A stretch of DNA of 64,000 bases from Rubrivivax sp. (lineage in GTDB: Bacteria; Pseudomonadota; Gammaproteobacteria; Burkholderiales; Burkholderiaceae_C), in NCBI GenBank assembly GCA_019635315.1, contig JAHBZT010000001.1:914001-978000 (forward strand), read 5' to 3'. Each line of letters opens with the position of its first letter. Position 1 is the stretch's first letter. Positions 36,693-46,989 of the stretch are shown in pieces. A program made the translations under genes and the position numbers. The notes beneath the pieces were generated by a model. That model was given only the letters and a program-made list of their open reading frames with translations, did not search any database and was not told the DNA's origin.

Positions 36693-38812
36693 ACGCCGCC
36701 GACCGCCCGCCCGCCGCCGCCGCGCCCGACGCGCTGGCTGCGCTGCACGACGAGCTGCACGCGCTGCGCGAGGCCAACGCGCAGCTGCGCCTGCTGGCCA
36801 ACAACGTGCCGGCGGCGATCGCCTACTTCGAGCGGCTGGGCAACACCTGCCGCTACGCGAACAGCGTCTACGCCGCGATGTTCGGCCGCACCGAGGACGA
36901 CATCCTGGGCCTGACCGTCGAGCAGGTCATCGGCGAGCAGGCCGCGCAGTTCATCCAGCCGCAGGTCGACCGCGTGCTGCGCGAGAAGACCGCCGCGCGC
37001 TACGAGCGCGAACTGCCGGGCGACGACGGCGGCCCGCGCGCGATCGAGGTCCACCTGCTGCCGCACCTGGACGCCGGCGGCGAGGCGGTCGGCGCCTTCG
37101 TGCTGATCAGCGACATCACGCGCCACCGCCGCGCCGAGGCCGCGCTGCGCGAGAGCGAGGACCGGCTCGCGAAGTTCATGTTCGCCAGCGCCGAGGGCAT
37201 CGTCTTCCACAAGGGCGGGCTGATCACCGATGTCAACCCGCCGGTGCTGGCGCTGCTGGGCCGGCGGTCCGAGGACATGCTGGGGCGGCCGGCGCTGGAC
37301 TTCGTCGCGCCCGAGCAGCGCCCGCGCGTCGCGGCCGTGATGGCGGCCGGCGCCGAGACCAGCTACGACACCGCGGTGCTGCATGCCGACGGCAGCACGA
37401 TCCCGGTGCAGTTCATCGTGCGCACGCTGGTCTACCAGGGCGAGCGGCTGCGCATGACCATCGTGCGCGACCTCCGCGACCGCCTGCAGGCGCAGGCGCG
37501 CATCCGCCACCTGGCGCACCACGACACGCTGACCGGTCTGCCCAACCGCGCCGCCTTCGGCGAGCGCGCCGAGGCGCTGCTGGCGCAGGCGCGGCGCGAT
37601 GGCCGCACGCTGGCGCTGCTGTACCTGGACCTGGACCACTTCAAGCGCGTCAACGACTCGCTCGGCCATCCGGCCGGCGACCTGCTGCTGCAGACGGTGG
37701 CGCGCCGCATCACGGGCACGCTGCGCGCCGACGACCTGGTGGCGCGCTTCGGTGGCGACGAGTTCGTGCTGCTGCTCGCCGGCCCCACCGATGCCGCCGC
37801 CGCGCGCGAGGTCGCGAGCAAGCTGCTCGCCGCCACCGGCGCACCGGTGGAACTGGACGGCGCGCCGATCTCGGTCACGCCGTCGATCGGCATCGCGCTG
37901 TACCCGGTGCATGGCGAGGACGTGGCGGCGCTGCTCAAGCATGCCGACACCGCGATGTACCACGCCAAGTCGCGCGGCCGCGCCCGCTGCCGCGTCTTCG
38001 AGCCTGCGATGGCCGAGGCCGCGCGCGCCGAGCTGGCGATGGAAGGCCGCCTGGCGCAGGCGATCCGCCAGCAGGAATTCGTGCTGCACTACCAGCCGCA
38101 GCTGGCCACGCAGGGCACCGGGCTGCTGGGCGTGGAAGCGCTGCTGCGCTGGGCGCACCCCGAGCGCGGCCTGGTCGGCCCCGACGAATTCATCCCGCTG
38201 GCCGAGGCACGGCGGCTGATCCTGCCGATCGGCGACTGGGTGCTGCGCGAGGCGCTGGCCGCCGCCGTGCGCTGGCGGCATGCCGGTTTCGCGACCGGGC
38301 CGGTGGCGGTGAACCTGTCGACGCTGCAGTTCCAGGCGCCGGGCTTCGCCGAGTCGGTCGAGCGGGCGCTGGCCGACACCGGTGCCGAGGGCGCGATGCT
38401 CGAGCTCGAGCTGACCGAGCGCATGCTGATGGACGACCTGCCCGCAGTGCAGGCCGCGCTGGCGCGGCTGAAGGCGCTGGGCGTGGGCATCGCGGTCGAC
38501 GACTTCGGCACCGGCTACACCTCGCTGGCGCACCTGCGCGACCTGCCGCTGGACCGGCTGAAGATCGACCGCAGCTTCGTCAAGGACCTGCCGCACGACG
38601 CCGGTGCGGCGGCGATCGCGCGCGCCATCGTGCAGATGGGCAAGGGCCTGGGACTGCAGGTCGTCGCCGAGGGCGTGGAGACCGTCGCCCAGCTCGGCTG
38701 GGTGCAGGCCGCCGGCTGCGACGGCCGCCAGGGTTACCTGGACGCGCGGCCGATGCCCGACGGCGCGCTGCAGGCCTGGCTGCAGGCGCGCGCCACGTCG
38801 CCGCGCGGCTGA
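36689..38812 (+). CDS. PAS-PAS-GGDEF-EAL cyclic-di-GMP protein
   Basis: Makes or degrades cyclic-di-GMP in response to a signal read by its PAS domains. The 707-residue protein has two PAS domains (about residues 28-150 and 155-265), a GGDEF domain (about 275-430) with intact FGGDEF and an inhibitory RxxD site (RADD) five residues before it, and an EAL domain (about 450-700) with GVEALLRW, ELTERML, DDFGTGYTS, KIDRSF and VVAEGVE. Both catalytic sites look complete, so net activity cannot be told from sequence. There are no membrane segments. The ATG overlaps the udg stop. Confidence 0.93.
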   Translation: MNAADRPPAAAAPDALAALHDELHALREANAQLRLLANNVPAAIAYFERLGNTCRYANSVYAAMFGRTEDDILGLTVEQVIGEQAAQFIQPQVDRVLREKTAARYERELPGDDGGPRAIEVHLLPHLDAGGEAVGAFVLISDITRHRRAEAALRESEDRLAKFMFASAEGIVFHKGGLITDVNPPVLALLGRRSEDMLGRPALDFVAPEQRPRVAAVMAAGAETSYDTAVLHADGSTIPVQFIVRTLVYQGERLRMTIVRDLRDRLQAQARIRHLAHHDTLTGLPNRAAFGERAEALLAQARRDGRTLALLYLDLDHFKRVNDSLGHPAGDLLLQTVARRITGTLRADDLVARFGGDEFVLLLAGPTDAAAAREVASKLLAATGAPVELDGAPISVTPSIGIALYPVHGEDVAALLKHADTAMYHAKSRGRARCRVFEPAMAEAARAELAMEGRLAQAIRQQEFVLHYQPQLATQGTGLLGVEALLRWAHPERGLVGPDEFIPLAEARRLILPIGDWVLREALAAAVRWRHAGFATGPVAVNLSTLQFQAPGFAESVERALADTGAEGAMLELELTERMLMDDLPAVQAALARLKALGVGIAVDDFGTGYTSLAHLRDLPLDRLKIDRSFVKDLPHDAGAAAIARAIVQMGKGLGLQVVAEGVETVAQLGWVQAAGCDGRQGYLDARPMPDGALQAWLQARATSPRG

Positions 38813-38819
38813 GCCGGAT

Positions 38820-40115
38820 TCAGGCCGGCGCTTGCGCCGCCGGCGCCGCCGGCGCCGCCGGCGCCGTCAGCGCCGTCAGCCAGCGCTGCAGGCAGGCCTG
38901 CACCTCGGCATGGCCCATCAGCTCGAGGTGGCCGACGCCGCTCAGCACGCACTGCCTGTCGGGCTCGAAGTCCAGGCAGCGCAGCCGCTGCGCATGGCGG
39001 CCGAGCGCGCTGTCCACCGGCACCAGGCCGTCGCCGACCAGCTTCGACGAGAGCGCGGCATCCGGGCGCGTCAGCGCGCCGGCCAGCGCCAGGCAGTCCA
39101 CGCCTGCGGGCAGCGGCACGACGGCGCGCGTGTCGCGGCCATGCGCGAAGCGGTCGGTGCCGGCCCAGTCGGCCTCGAGCAGGCTGCCGTGACGCAGGTC
39201 GGTGATGCCGGCGCTGCGCAGCCGGCCCAGGCGCGCGAAGGCCGCGGTGTAGGGGCTGGCGCCGAGCAGGCGGTCGATCCAGTGGCCCCCGCGCTCCAGC
39301 GGCGCGCCATGGTGCGGCGTGCCGAGGAAGGCGATGCCGCGCACCCGGCGCGGCCAGTCGTCGCCGCGCGCGGTGGCCTGGTGCAGCGCGCTGCGCACCA
39401 GCAGCCCGCCCATGCTGTGCGCGACGACCACGATGTCCTGCAGCGGCAGCGGCCAGGCCTGCTGCAGCGCGTGCAGCCGGTCGGCCAGCGCCCGGCCGTT
39501 CTCGCTGACGTGCAGGCCGCTGTTGTAGTGCAGATGCAGGAGCGTCGCATCGGCCTGCGCGGCCAGCGTCTTGCCGAGGTCGAAGCCGTTGCGCTGCCAT
39601 TGCCCCGGGTGCATGCACAGCCCGTGCAGCAGCAGCAGCACGCGCGGCCGCGCCTGCGGCAAGGCCGCCGCCAGCGCGGCCGGCGCCAGCGGCAGCGCAC
39701 GCCCTTCGTGGCGCAGTGTCATCGGCGTGGCCAGCGGGTTGCCGCTGGCCGCCAGGTGGTCGCCGAGCACGCCGTTCAGCGCCGCGACCAGCGCCTCGCG
39801 CTGCGCCGACGAGGGCAGGGCCTCGGGTGTGTCGAGCAGCCGCTGCAGCTGACCGAGCAGCGCGTCCAGCGTGCCGCCGGCCAGCCGCGTGACGCCGCGG
39901 ATGCTGCGGTAGACGAGGCCGGTGAGGCCGGAGGTCGGCTGCTCCGACACCGCACCCAGCGGCGCCGGCACGCGCAGGATGTTGTGGTGCAGGTTCTCGA
40001 CCAGGTCGGTCAGGCCCAGCACCGCGTCGACGGCCAGCCGGCCGGCCCCGCGCAGGTCGCTGGCGGCACGGCCGGCGGCGCGCCTGGCGGGGGCCGGGGC
40101 GGCAGGGCGGGTCAA
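38820..40115 (-). CDS. Alpha/beta-hydrolase, lipase-like
   Basis: A 431-residue hydrolase with an N-terminal helical region of about 165 residues and then the hydrolase fold: oxyanion segment [14 protein letters not shown], the nucleophile elbow [14 protein letters not shown] and [15 protein letters not shown]. The catalytic His is probably in SGVGHLELM. The substrate is unknown. There is no export signal. TTG at 40115 overlaps the glmU stop (TTGA) and is the best start, though a later GTG cannot be excluded. The C-terminus is a run of APAAPAA encoded by 9-bp tandem repeats. Confidence 0.8.
   Translation of the reverse strand: MTRPAAPAPARRAAGRAASDLRGAGRLAVDAVLGLTDLVENLHHNILRVPAPLGAVSEQPTSGLTGLVYRSIRGVTRLAGGTLDALLGQLQRLLDTPEALPSSAQREALVAALNGVLGDHLAASGNPLATPMTLRHEGRALPLAPAALAAALPQARPRVLLLLHGLCMHPGQWQRNGFDLGKTLAAQADATLLHLHYNSGLHVSENGRALADRLHALQQAWPLPLQDIVVVAHSMGGLLVRSALHQATARGDDWPRRVRGIAFLGTPHHGAPLERGGHWIDRLLGASPYTAAFARLGRLRSAGITDLRHGSLLEADWAGTDRFAHGRDTRAVVPLPAGVDCLALAGALTRPDAALSSKLVGDGLVPVDSALGRHAQRLRCLDFEPDRQCVLSGVGHLELMGHAEVQACLQRWLTALTAPAAPAAPAAQAPA
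38836..38880 (-). repeat. Five 9-bp tandem repeats in the hydrolase 3' end
   Basis: On the plus strand three identical units GCCGCCGGC (38836-38862) are followed by two of GCCGTCAGC (38863-38880). All are in frame, coding the Ala/Pro-rich C-terminus, so copy-number change would alter only tail length. Confidence 0.85.
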
Positions 40116-41494
40116 GGCGGCGAGGCTGGCTTCTTGGGCCGCTTCCAGCCGGCGATCGTCGCCTGCTTCGCGCGCGCGACCGTCAGCTGGCCGGCCGGTG
40201 CGTCCTTCGCGATCGTCGAGCCGCCGCCGATGGTCGCCCCCGCGCCCAGCGTGACCGGCGCGACGAGCACGCAGTTGCTGCCCACGTGCACGTCGTCGCC
40301 GATCACCGTGCGGTGCTTGTTGGCGCCGTCGTAGTTGGCGGTGATGCTGCCGGCGCCGTAGTTGACGCGCTCGCCCACCGTCGCATCGCCCAGGTAGGCC
40401 AGGTGGTTGGCCTTGGCGCCGCGTGCCAGCGTGCTGTTCTTGACCTCGACGAAGTTGCCGATGTGCACCTCGGGCCCCAGCTCGGCGCCGGGGCGCAGGC
40501 GTGCGAAGGGGCCGACCAGCGCGCCTTCGCCGACCGTCGCGCCCTCGAGGTGCGAGAACGGGTGGATCACGGCGCCGGCGCCGATGGTGGCGTCGCGGAT
40601 CACGCAGTTCGCGCCGATGCGCACGCCGTCGGCCAGCGTCACGCGGCCCTCGAAGACGCAGTTGACGTCGATCTCGACGTCGCTGCCGCACTCGAGCGTG
40701 CCGCGCAGGTCGAAGCGCCCCGGGTCCGCCAGGCGCACGCCGGCCTCCATCAGCGTCTCGGCCTGGCGGCGCTGGAAGCGGCGCTCCAGCTCGGCCAGCT
40801 GCAGCGGGCTGTTGACGCCCAGCACCTCGGTCTCGTCGACGGCCTGCGCGGCGACTACCGGCACGCCGTCGGCCACCGCCATCGCGACGATGTCGGTCAG
40901 GTAGTACTCGCGCTGCACGTTGTCGTTCTTCAGCGCCGAGACCCAGCGCCGCAGCAGCGCGGTCGGCGCCGCCATCACGCCGGTGTAGCCCTCGCGGATC
41001 GCGCGCTGCGCGTCGCTGGCGTCCTTGTGCTCGACGATGCCGAGCACGCGCGAGGCATCGCGCTCGTCGCGCAGGATGCGGCCGTAGCCGAAGGGGTCGG
41101 CCAGCACCACGGTCAGCAGCGCCAGGTGCCGTCCTGCGCAGGCCTGCACCAGCGCGCGTGCGGTCTCGGGGCGCAGCAGCGGCACGTCGCCGTTGAGGAT
41201 CATCGTCGTCGAATCATCGTCCGGCAGCAGCGGCAGCGCCTGCTGCACCGCATGCCCGGTGCCCAGCTGCGGCATCTGGCGCGCGAACAGCGCGCCGCTG
41301 GCCGCCACCGCGGCCTCGACCTGCTCGGCGCCATGGCCGGTGATGACGACGGTGCGATCGGCCCCGATCGCAGCAGCGGCGTTCAGGACATGCTGCAATA
41401 GGCTGGTGCCGGCCAGACGGTGCAGCACTTTCGGCCATGCCGACTTCATGCGGGTGCCCTTGCCCGCCGCCATGACCACGACGTTGAGTGCCAT
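40112..41494 (-). CDS. glmU: Bifunctional UDP-GlcNAc pyrophosphorylase/GlcN-1-P acetyltransferase GlmU
   Basis: Acetylates glucosamine-1-phosphate and adds UMP, giving UDP-GlcNAc for peptidoglycan and LPS. The 460-residue protein has the pyrophosphorylase signature [28 protein letters not shown], and a left-handed beta-helix acetyltransferase domain with [21 protein letters not shown] and [13 protein letters not shown]. The ATG at 41494 gives [13 protein letters not shown]. It is divergent from the DUF6279 gene with 4 bases between the start codons, so at least one promoter lies inside a coding region. The downstream hydrolase overlaps by 4 bases. Confidence 0.96.
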   Translation of the reverse strand: MALNVVVMAAGKGTRMKSAWPKVLHRLAGTSLLQHVLNAAAAIGADRTVVITGHGAEQVEAAVAASGALFARQMPQLGTGHAVQQALPLLPDDDSTTMILNGDVPLLRPETARALVQACAGRHLALLTVVLADPFGYGRILRDERDASRVLGIVEHKDASDAQRAIREGYTGVMAAPTALLRRWVSALKNDNVQREYYLTDIVAMAVADGVPVVAAQAVDETEVLGVNSPLQLAELERRFQRRQAETLMEAGVRLADPGRFDLRGTLECGSDVEIDVNCVFEGRVTLADGVRIGANCVIRDATIGAGAVIHPFSHLEGATVGEGALVGPFARLRPGAELGPEVHIGNFVEVKNSTLARGAKANHLAYLGDATVGERVNYGAGSITANYDGANKHRTVIGDDVHVGSNCVLVAPVTLGAGATIGGGSTIAKDAPAGQLTVARAKQATIAGWKRPKKPASPP

Positions 41495-41498
41495 GCGG

Positions 41499-42422
41499 AT
41501 GCCTGTAGACAAAACGGCGATTATCGACCGGCGCTGGTGGCGCCTCGCGTGGCTGGCGCTGCTGCTGCCGCTGCTCGCCGGCTGCAGCGCGATCCGCCTG
41601 GCCTACAACAACGGCCCGACGCTGGCCTGGTGGTGGATCGACGGCTACATGGACTTCGACCGCACGCAGAGCACGGCGGTGCGCAGCGGCATCGACCGCT
41701 GGTTCGACTGGCACCGCGCCACCCAGCTGCCCGACTATGCGGCGCTGCTGGCCGGCATGCAGGACGAGGTCGGCGGCCCGACCACCGCCGACGCCGCCTG
41801 CCGCTGGCAGGCGCGCTGGCGCGAGCGGCTGGAGCCGGCGCTGGAGCGCGGCATCGTGCTCGCCGCCGACCTGGTGCCGACGCTGACCGAGGCCAACCTG
41901 CGCCACCTGGAGCAGCACCAGGCCAAGCAGATGGACGAGATGCGGCGCGAATTCCTGCAGCCGGACCTGGCCGAGCGGCGGCGCGAGTCGGTCAAGCGCG
42001 CGGTCGAGCGCGCCGAGCGGCTGTACGGCCGGCTCGGCGAGGCGCAGCGCCAGGTCATCGCCGAAGGGGTCGCCACCTCGCCCTTCGATCCCGAGCGCTG
42101 GGCGCAGGAACGCGAGCGCCGCCAGCGCGAGACGGTGCAGGTGCTGCGCCGGCTGGTCGCCGAGCGCGCGGATCGCGACGCGCGCCTGGCCGCGCTGCGC
42201 GCGCTGGCCGAGCGCGCCGAGCGCTCGCCGGTGCCGGCCTACCGCGACTACCAGCGCAGCCTGGCCGCCTACAACTGCGCCTTCGCGGCCAGGCTGCACA
42301 ACGCGACGACCGCGGCGCAGCGCGAAGCGGCGCGCGCCACGCTCAAGGGCTGGGAGGACGACCTGCGCGCGCTGGTCGCCGGCGAGGGCAACGGCGCCGG
42401 GCCGCCGGGCAGCGGCGGCTGA
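41499..42422 (+). CDS. DUF6279 family lipoprotein
   Basis: A 307-residue lipoprotein with signal [19 protein letters not shown] (lipobox LAGC, about residue 27), followed by [23 protein letters not shown], the hallmark of DUF6279. A long helical body is rich in Arg and Glu ([14 protein letters not shown]-like), and the end is Gly/Ala/Pro-rich. Function is unknown. ATG at 41499 is used; another ATG two codons upstream overlaps the glmU start codon. The extremely short divergent spacing is the odd feature. Confidence 0.85.
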   Translation: MPVDKTAIIDRRWWRLAWLALLLPLLAGCSAIRLAYNNGPTLAWWWIDGYMDFDRTQSTAVRSGIDRWFDWHRATQLPDYAALLAGMQDEVGGPTTADAACRWQARWRERLEPALERGIVLAADLVPTLTEANLRHLEQHQAKQMDEMRREFLQPDLAERRRESVKRAVERAERLYGRLGEAQRQVIAEGVATSPFDPERWAQERERRQRETVQVLRRLVAERADRDARLAALRALAERAERSPVPAYRDYQRSLAAYNCAFAARLHNATTAAQREAARATLKGWEDDLRALVAGEGNGAGPPGSGG

Positions 42423-42467
42423 GCGCGGCCCGTGCGCGCCGCGAAGGCGTCGCGCAGGCCGGCTGCC

Positions 42468-43076
42468 CTACGGCGCGAGCTGCACGACGACGCGGCGCGG
42501 GTTGACGCCCAGGCGCGGGAAGTCCATCAGCGCGGCCTCGTACATCGCGCCCAGCAGCCGCGCGTCGGACCGGCTCAGGCCCTCGCTGCTGGCGCGTGCC
42601 TCGAACAGCGGCTTGCCGCTGGCGCGGTCGCGGATCAGCACCGCCACCTCGCGCTCGTAGCGCGGCGACGTGTAGGTCGCCGACAGGCTCCAGCGCGGCG
42701 CGATCCAGGGCCCGTGGCGCCAGTAGCCGAAGCCGCCGTGCCACCACAGCGGGTCGTCCCAGGGCGAGGTCTCGGTGCGCGTGTCGCGCGCCGCGACCTG
42801 CACCAGCACGTCGGGCTCGGTGCCGGCGGCGGCCGGCGCGAAGCCGGCCTTGGCCAGCGCGGCGCTGGCCGCCGACTCCAGCAGCTGCGCCTCCTGCGGG
42901 CGCGCCTGCTGCGAGGGCAGGCGCTCGAAGGCGTAGCTGCCGGGCTTGCGCTCGGCCGGCCACTCGCCGAAGCTGGAGACGTTGGTCGACAGGCTGTTCA
43001 TCGCGGCACAGCCGCCGAGCACCAGCAGCGATGCGGCGCTGGCCGCGACGAACAGGCGGCGGGGCAGGGCGTTCAT
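42468..43076 (-). CDS. DUF4136 domain lipoprotein
   Basis: A 202-residue lipoprotein with signal and lipobox LVLGGCAAM near residue 23. The DUF4136 domain follows, with [21 protein letters not shown] near the start and a Trp/Gly-rich stretch ([19 protein letters not shown]) in the middle. These are periplasm-facing lipoproteins of unknown role. It is last in a minus-strand run folM-like gene, folB, ttcA, DUF4136; its ATG overlaps the ttcA stop (ATGA). Confidence 0.85.
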   Translation of the reverse strand: MNALPRRLFVAASAASLLVLGGCAAMNSLSTNVSSFGEWPAERKPGSYAFERLPSQQARPQEAQLLESAASAALAKAGFAPAAAGTEPDVLVQVAARDTRTETSPWDDPLWWHGGFGYWRHGPWIAPRWSLSATYTSPRYEREVAVLIRDRASGKPLFEARASSEGLSRSDARLLGAMYEAALMDFPRLGVNPRRVVVQLAP

Positions 43077-44017
43077 GCTTGGCTATCCTCCGTGTCGGTC
43101 GCGCCGCGCAGGAACTGCACGGTCGCGGCGGCGGCGGGCGCCGGCGCGCAGGGCTCGTCGTCGAACGCGATGTCCCCGGCCGGGTCGGCCACTCCGGTGG
43201 CTTGGAGCGTCGTGAACGGATACAGGTTCCGGTCCATCAGGTGCGAGGGTACGACATGGCCCATCGCGCGCAGCATGTTGTCGCTGCGGCCGGGATGGCG
43301 GCGCTCCCATTCGCGCAACATCTGTTTCACCTGCACACGCTGCAGGTTGTCCTGGCTGCCGCACAGCGTGCACGGGATGATGGGGAAGCGCCGGTGCTCG
43401 GCCCAGCGCTCGAGGTCGGTCTCGGCCACGTAGGCCAGCGGCCGGATCACGACGTTCCGGCCGTCGTCGGACACCAGCTTGGGCGGCATGCCCTTCAGGC
43501 GCCCGCCGAAGAACATGTTCATCAGCAGCGTGACGACCATGTCGTCGCGGTGGTGGCCGAGCGCGATCTTGGTCGCGCCCAGCTCGCCGGCCACCCGGTA
43601 CAGGATGCCGCGGCGCAGCCGGCTGCACAGGCTGCACATGGTCTGGCCCTCGGGCACCAGGCGCTTGACGATGCTGTAGGTGTCCTGATCCTCGATGTGG
43701 AAGGGCACGCCACGCCCGGCCAGGTATTCGGGCAGCACCTGGGCCGGGAAGCCGGGCTGCTTCTGGTCCAGGTTGACGGCGACCAGCTCGAAGGGCACCG
43801 GCGCGCGCTGGCGCAGGCTGATCAGGAGATCCAGCAGCGCATAGCTGTCCTTGCCGCCGCTGACGCAGACCATGACCTTGTCGCCGGCCTCGATCATGTT
43901 GTAGTCGGCGATCGCCTGGCCGACCTGGCGGTGCAGCCGCTTGCTCAGCTTGTTGGCCTCGAAGGCGGCACGGCGCTCGTTGCGCTGCACCGCGGCGAGT
44001 TCGGTCATGTCGTTCAT
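43073..44017 (-). CDS. ttcA: tRNA 2-thiocytidine synthetase TtcA
   Basis: Thiolates C32 of certain tRNAs using ATP and a [4Fe-4S] cluster. The 314-residue protein has the PP-loop [13 protein letters not shown] and the CxxC pair [12 protein letters not shown] second CxxC ([15 protein letters not shown]) supplies cluster ligands. The ATG at 44017 overlaps the folB stop by 4 bases. The C-terminal 45 residues are Ala/Asp-rich and probably disordered. Confidence 0.95.
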   Translation of the reverse strand: MNDMTELAAVQRNERRAAFEANKLSKRLHRQVGQAIADYNMIEAGDKVMVCVSGGKDSYALLDLLISLRQRAPVPFELVAVNLDQKQPGFPAQVLPEYLAGRGVPFHIEDQDTYSIVKRLVPEGQTMCSLCSRLRRGILYRVAGELGATKIALGHHRDDMVVTLLMNMFFGGRLKGMPPKLVSDDGRNVVIRPLAYVAETDLERWAEHRRFPIIPCTLCGSQDNLQRVQVKQMLREWERRHPGRSDNMLRAMGHVVPSHLMDRNLYPFTTLQATGVADPAGDIAFDDEPCAPAPAAAATVQFLRGATDTEDSQA

Positions 44018-44442
44018 GGCTGCATCCGGTCGGCGGCGTGCTCGTCCTTGAGGCCGAAGACCTCCACCCCGACCGCGTCGCAGTCCGGGTAGACATCGGG
44101 CTTGGCCGTGCTGACGCGCGCGGCGCGCACGCGCGGATGCGCCAGCATCGCCGCCAGCACGTCGTCGGCCAGCGTCTCCTGCAGGTGGATGTGGCCGCGC
44201 GCGACGCGCTCGGTGATCACGCGGCGGATGAAGTCGTAGTCCACGACCTCGTGCAGCTCGTCGGCCCGCGGCGTGCTCAGCGCCAGCGGCACGAACAGGT
44301 CGACGTTGATCAGCACGCGTTGCGCGCCCTGCTTCTCGAAGTCGTGCACGCCGATGTCTATGTGCACCTCGTGGTCGCGAAGGAACAGGCGCCGGCAGTC
44401 GGCCAGGCGGGGGTCCAGCAGCCAGGTGCTCAAGGCCGGCAC
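44014..44442 (-). CDS. folB: Dihydroneopterin aldolase FolB
   Basis: Converts dihydroneopterin to 6-hydroxymethyl-dihydropterin in folate synthesis. The 142-residue protein shows [18 protein letters not shown], the DYDFIRRVI segment, the catalytic-type QETLADDVL and the late [18 protein letters not shown]. It begins with about 20 residues ahead of the usual family start ([11 protein letters not shown]), so a later start is possible. It follows the pteridine-reductase-like gene by 4 bases, fitting a pterin operon. Confidence 0.92.
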   Translation of the reverse strand: MPALSTWLLDPRLADCRRLFLRDHEVHIDIGVHDFEKQGAQRVLINVDLFVPLALSTPRADELHEVVDYDFIRRVITERVARGHIHLQETLADDVLAAMLAHPRVRAARVSTAKPDVYPDCDAVGVEVFGLKDEHAADRMQP

Positions 44443-44446
44443 CCCG

Positions 44447-45265
44447 TCACTGCGCGTCGCGCGCCAGGAACAGCACGTCGCGCGGCTGCGGCTGCAGGTG
44501 CTGGCCGCCGTCGACCAGCAGCGTGGTGCCGGTGATCGCCGGCGACTCCAGCAGGAAGTGCACCGCGCGCGCGACGTCCGCCGGCGTCGAGCTGCGCTGC
44601 AGCGGCGTCATGCGGTGTGCGGCGGCGAACTCCTCGGCGCTCATCGGCCCGGACAGCAGCGTGACGCCCGGCGCCACGCCGCACACGCGCACGCGCGGCG
44701 CCAGCGCCTGCGCCAGCAGCGTGGTCGCGGCCTGCAGCGCGGCCTTGGACAGCGTGTACGAAAGATGGTCCGGGTTGGGGTTCCACAGCTTCTGGTCCAG
44801 CAGGTTGACGACGGCGCCGGTGCGGCCGGCGGGCAGCGCGGCATGCAGCGCACGCGCCAGCAGCACCGCCGGGCCGGTATTGGCGCGCCAGTGGCGGTCC
44901 ATCGCGGCGTAGCCGAAGCTCTCGACGTCGTCGTGCTCGAACAGCGACGCGTTGTGCACCACGGCGTCGAGGCGCCCGCAGGCCTGCACGACCGCGGGCA
45001 CCAGCGCCGCGCACTGCGCCTCGTCGGCCAGGTCGGCGGCGAAGGCGCGCGCGCGGCCGCCGGCGGACTCGATGAGGCCCACCGTCTCGGCCGCTTCGGC
45101 CGCCGAGCGACGGTAATGCACGGCCACCGTCCAGCCCTGCGCCGCGAGCTCCAGGCAGATCGTGCGGCCGATGCGTTGCGCGCCACCGGTGACCAGGGCC
45201 ACCGGGTGGTCGCCGGGGTGACCTTCGGGCCGGCTTTCCGGGGCTCGGGCGGGGCTCGTTGGCAT
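44447..45265 (-). CDS. Pteridine reductase-like SDR (FolM/PTR1 type)
   Basis: Predicted NADPH-dependent reductase of dihydro- to tetrahydropterins (dihydromonapterin or dihydrofolate). The 272-residue Rossmann protein shows VALVTGGAQRIGRTICLELA, VHYRRSAAEA and VHNASLFEHD. The catalytic set is Asp in NLLDQK, Tyr 13 residues later and Lys four after that (SYTLSKAAL). The Asp-x12-Tyr-x3-Lys spacing is that of PTR1, where Asp replaces the usual SDR serine. folB lies 4 bases downstream, which supports a pterin role. The start ATG at 45265 shares GCATGC with an ATG on the other strand. Confidence 0.85.
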   Translation of the reverse strand: MPTSPARAPESRPEGHPGDHPVALVTGGAQRIGRTICLELAAQGWTVAVHYRRSAAEAAETVGLIESAGGRARAFAADLADEAQCAALVPAVVQACGRLDAVVHNASLFEHDDVESFGYAAMDRHWRANTGPAVLLARALHAALPAGRTGAVVNLLDQKLWNPNPDHLSYTLSKAALQAATTLLAQALAPRVRVCGVAPGVTLLSGPMSAEEFAAAHRMTPLQRSSTPADVARAVHFLLESPAITGTTLLVDGGQHLQPQPRDVLFLARDAQ

Positions 45266-45271
45266 GCTTCC

Positions 45272-45277
45272 TACAAT
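45272..45277 (+). promoter_or_regulatory. Likely -10 element of the MidA-like gene
   Basis: TACAAT, 7 bases before the ATG at 45285. This supports 45285 over the two upstream in-frame ATGs, which would lie at or before the promoter. Confidence 0.5.
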
Positions 45278-45284
45278 GGCGCGG

Positions 45285-46382
45285 ATGTTCCGCACCGGGG
45301 CCGACAGTGTATCGGCGCGCCTGAGGCAACGCCTGCACGAGGCCATCGCCGCGGCGGGTGGCTGGCTGCCGTTCGACCGCTTCATGGCGATCGCGCTCTA
45401 CGAGCCCGGCCTGGGTTACTACACGCGCAATGCGCGCCAGTTCGGCGCGCTGCCGTCCTCGGGCAGCGACTTCATCACCGCGCCGGAACTCTCGCCGCTG
45501 TTCGGCGCCGCGCTGGCGCGCCAGCTCGCCCAGGCACTGGACGCCACCGGCACCGACGAGTTGTTCGAATTCGGCGCCGGCTCGGGTGCGCTGGCGGCGC
45601 AACTGCTGGACGCGCTGGGCGCCCGTGTGCGCCGCTACGCCATCGTCGACCTGTCCGGCACGCTGCGCGCGCGCCAGGCCGAGCGGCTGGCGCGCTTCGG
45701 CGACCGCGTGTGCTGGCTGGACGCCTGGCCGGCGCGCATCGAGGGCGTGGTCGTCGGCAACGAGGTGCTGGACGCGATGCCGGTGCAGTTGCTGCACTTC
45801 GACGGCACCGGCTGGCAGGAGCGCGGCGTTGCCTCGACCGGCGACGGCTTCGCATGGCAGGACCGGCCGACCGCGCTGCGGCCGCCGCACGCCGGCCCCT
45901 TCGAGCCCGGCACGGTGACCGAGATCCATCCGCAGGCCGAGGCCTTCGTGCGCACGCTGGCGGCGCGGCTGGCACGCGGCGCCGCCTTCTTCGTCGACTA
46001 CGGCTTCCCCGAGGCGGAGTACTACCACCCGCAGCGCAGCGGCGGTACGCTCATGTGCCACCGCGGCCACCAGGCCGACGCCGACCCGCTGGCCGACGCC
46101 GGCGAGAAGGACATCACCGCGCATGTCAACTTCAGTGCCGTAGCGCTGGCCGGCCAGGATGCCGGCCTGCAGGTGCTGGGCTACACGTCGCAGGCGCACT
46201 TCCTGCTGAACTGCGGCATCGCGGAGCTGCTGCAGGACGCATCGCTGGCCGAGCGCGCTGCTGCGCAGAAGCTGCTGGCCGAGCACGAGATGGGCGAGTT
46301 GTTCAAGGTCATCGGCTTCGTGGCCGGCGAACCCTTCGACGCACTCGGCTTCGTGCACGGCGACCGCAGCCACCGACTTTGA
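45285..46382 (+). CDS. SAM-dependent methyltransferase, NDUFAF7/MidA family
   Basis: A 365-residue class I methyltransferase of the MidA/NDUFAF7 (DUF185) family, whose eukaryotic members dimethylate an arginine of complex I. Seen are MAIALYEPGLGYYTRN near the start, DFITAPELSPLFG, the SAM-binding LFEFGAGSGALAAQLL, VVGNEVLDAMPV and FVDYGFPEAEYYHPQRSGGTLMCH. In-frame ATGs occur at 45264, 45276 and 45285; the last is chosen because TACAAT lies 7 bases before it. The bacterial substrate is unknown. It is divergent from the PTR1-like gene. Confidence 0.9.
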   Translation: MFRTGADSVSARLRQRLHEAIAAAGGWLPFDRFMAIALYEPGLGYYTRNARQFGALPSSGSDFITAPELSPLFGAALARQLAQALDATGTDELFEFGAGSGALAAQLLDALGARVRRYAIVDLSGTLRARQAERLARFGDRVCWLDAWPARIEGVVVGNEVLDAMPVQLLHFDGTGWQERGVASTGDGFAWQDRPTALRPPHAGPFEPGTVTEIHPQAEAFVRTLAARLARGAAFFVDYGFPEAEYYHPQRSGGTLMCHRGHQADADPLADAGEKDITAHVNFSAVALAGQDAGLQVLGYTSQAHFLLNCGIAELLQDASLAERAAAQKLLAEHEMGELFKVIGFVAGEPFDALGFVHGDRSHRL

Positions 46383-46467
46383 CATGAAGCAGGCCGCTGT
46401 TCGGTCCGGTTTCGGCGCGTTGCGGACCTTGGTCTTGCGGTCTTCGCACGTGCCTGCATCGGCGCAA

Positions 46468-46702
46468 CGAAGCCGCGCGGGGGCAGCCCGCAGCGCCCAG
46501 AGTCCGGCGGTCGGCGCTGCGCGCCGACTGCCCTGCGATGCTCGGGCCCCTGGCCCGCCGCCAACTCACTTCGCTCGCTGCGCTCGCTCCGTTCGGACAC
46601 CGGCGGCGAGTCAGTTGTCGAAGCGCGCTGCGCGCGCGGCCAGGAGCCCTGCGCTTCTCGGCGCCTCCCATGGGCGCTGCGGGCTGCCCCCACGCGGCTT
46701 CG
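46468..46702. repeat. Inverted repeat A of the mosaic
   Basis: The arm at 46468-46499 is the reverse complement of 46671-46702, matching at 31 of 32 bases, with 171 bases between. Confidence 0.9.
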
Positions 46703-46902
46703 CCACACGGAGGTGGCGTGCCGGCACATCGCACGCCAATGTCGGTGGACTTCGCGCCAGGCGGTACCCGCTGCGGGCGAATAGTGAAGCGCCGAGCAGC
46801 GCAGCTTCGGGGTCGGCGCGCACGCAGTGCGCGCCTCGACATCTGACTCGCCGCCGATGTCCGAACGGAGCGAACGCAGTGAGCGAAGTGAGTTGGGCGG
46901 CG
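46556..46902. repeat. Inverted repeat B of the mosaic
   Basis: The arm at 46556-46614 is an inverted copy of 46843-46902 with about three substitutions and one indel. A weaker match extends inward to about 46668 and 46783. It interlocks with pairs A and C rather than nesting around one centre. Confidence 0.88.
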
Positions 46903-46989
46903 CGACCCCGAAGCGAGCAGCGTAGGGAAGTCGCCGCCGCAGGCGGCGACCGCGGAACCCTGAGCCGGCAGCGGGTACCGCCTGGCGCG
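46753..46989. repeat. Inverted repeat C of the mosaic
   Basis: The 22 bases at 46753-46774 are a perfect reverse complement of 46968-46989; both contain GGTACC flanked by G+C-rich sequence. Confidence 0.92.

Noticed and set aside
38836-38880. Short tandem repeats considered as a CRISPR-like array.
   Set aside because: Units are 9 bp, contiguous and in frame inside a coding region, with no spacers.
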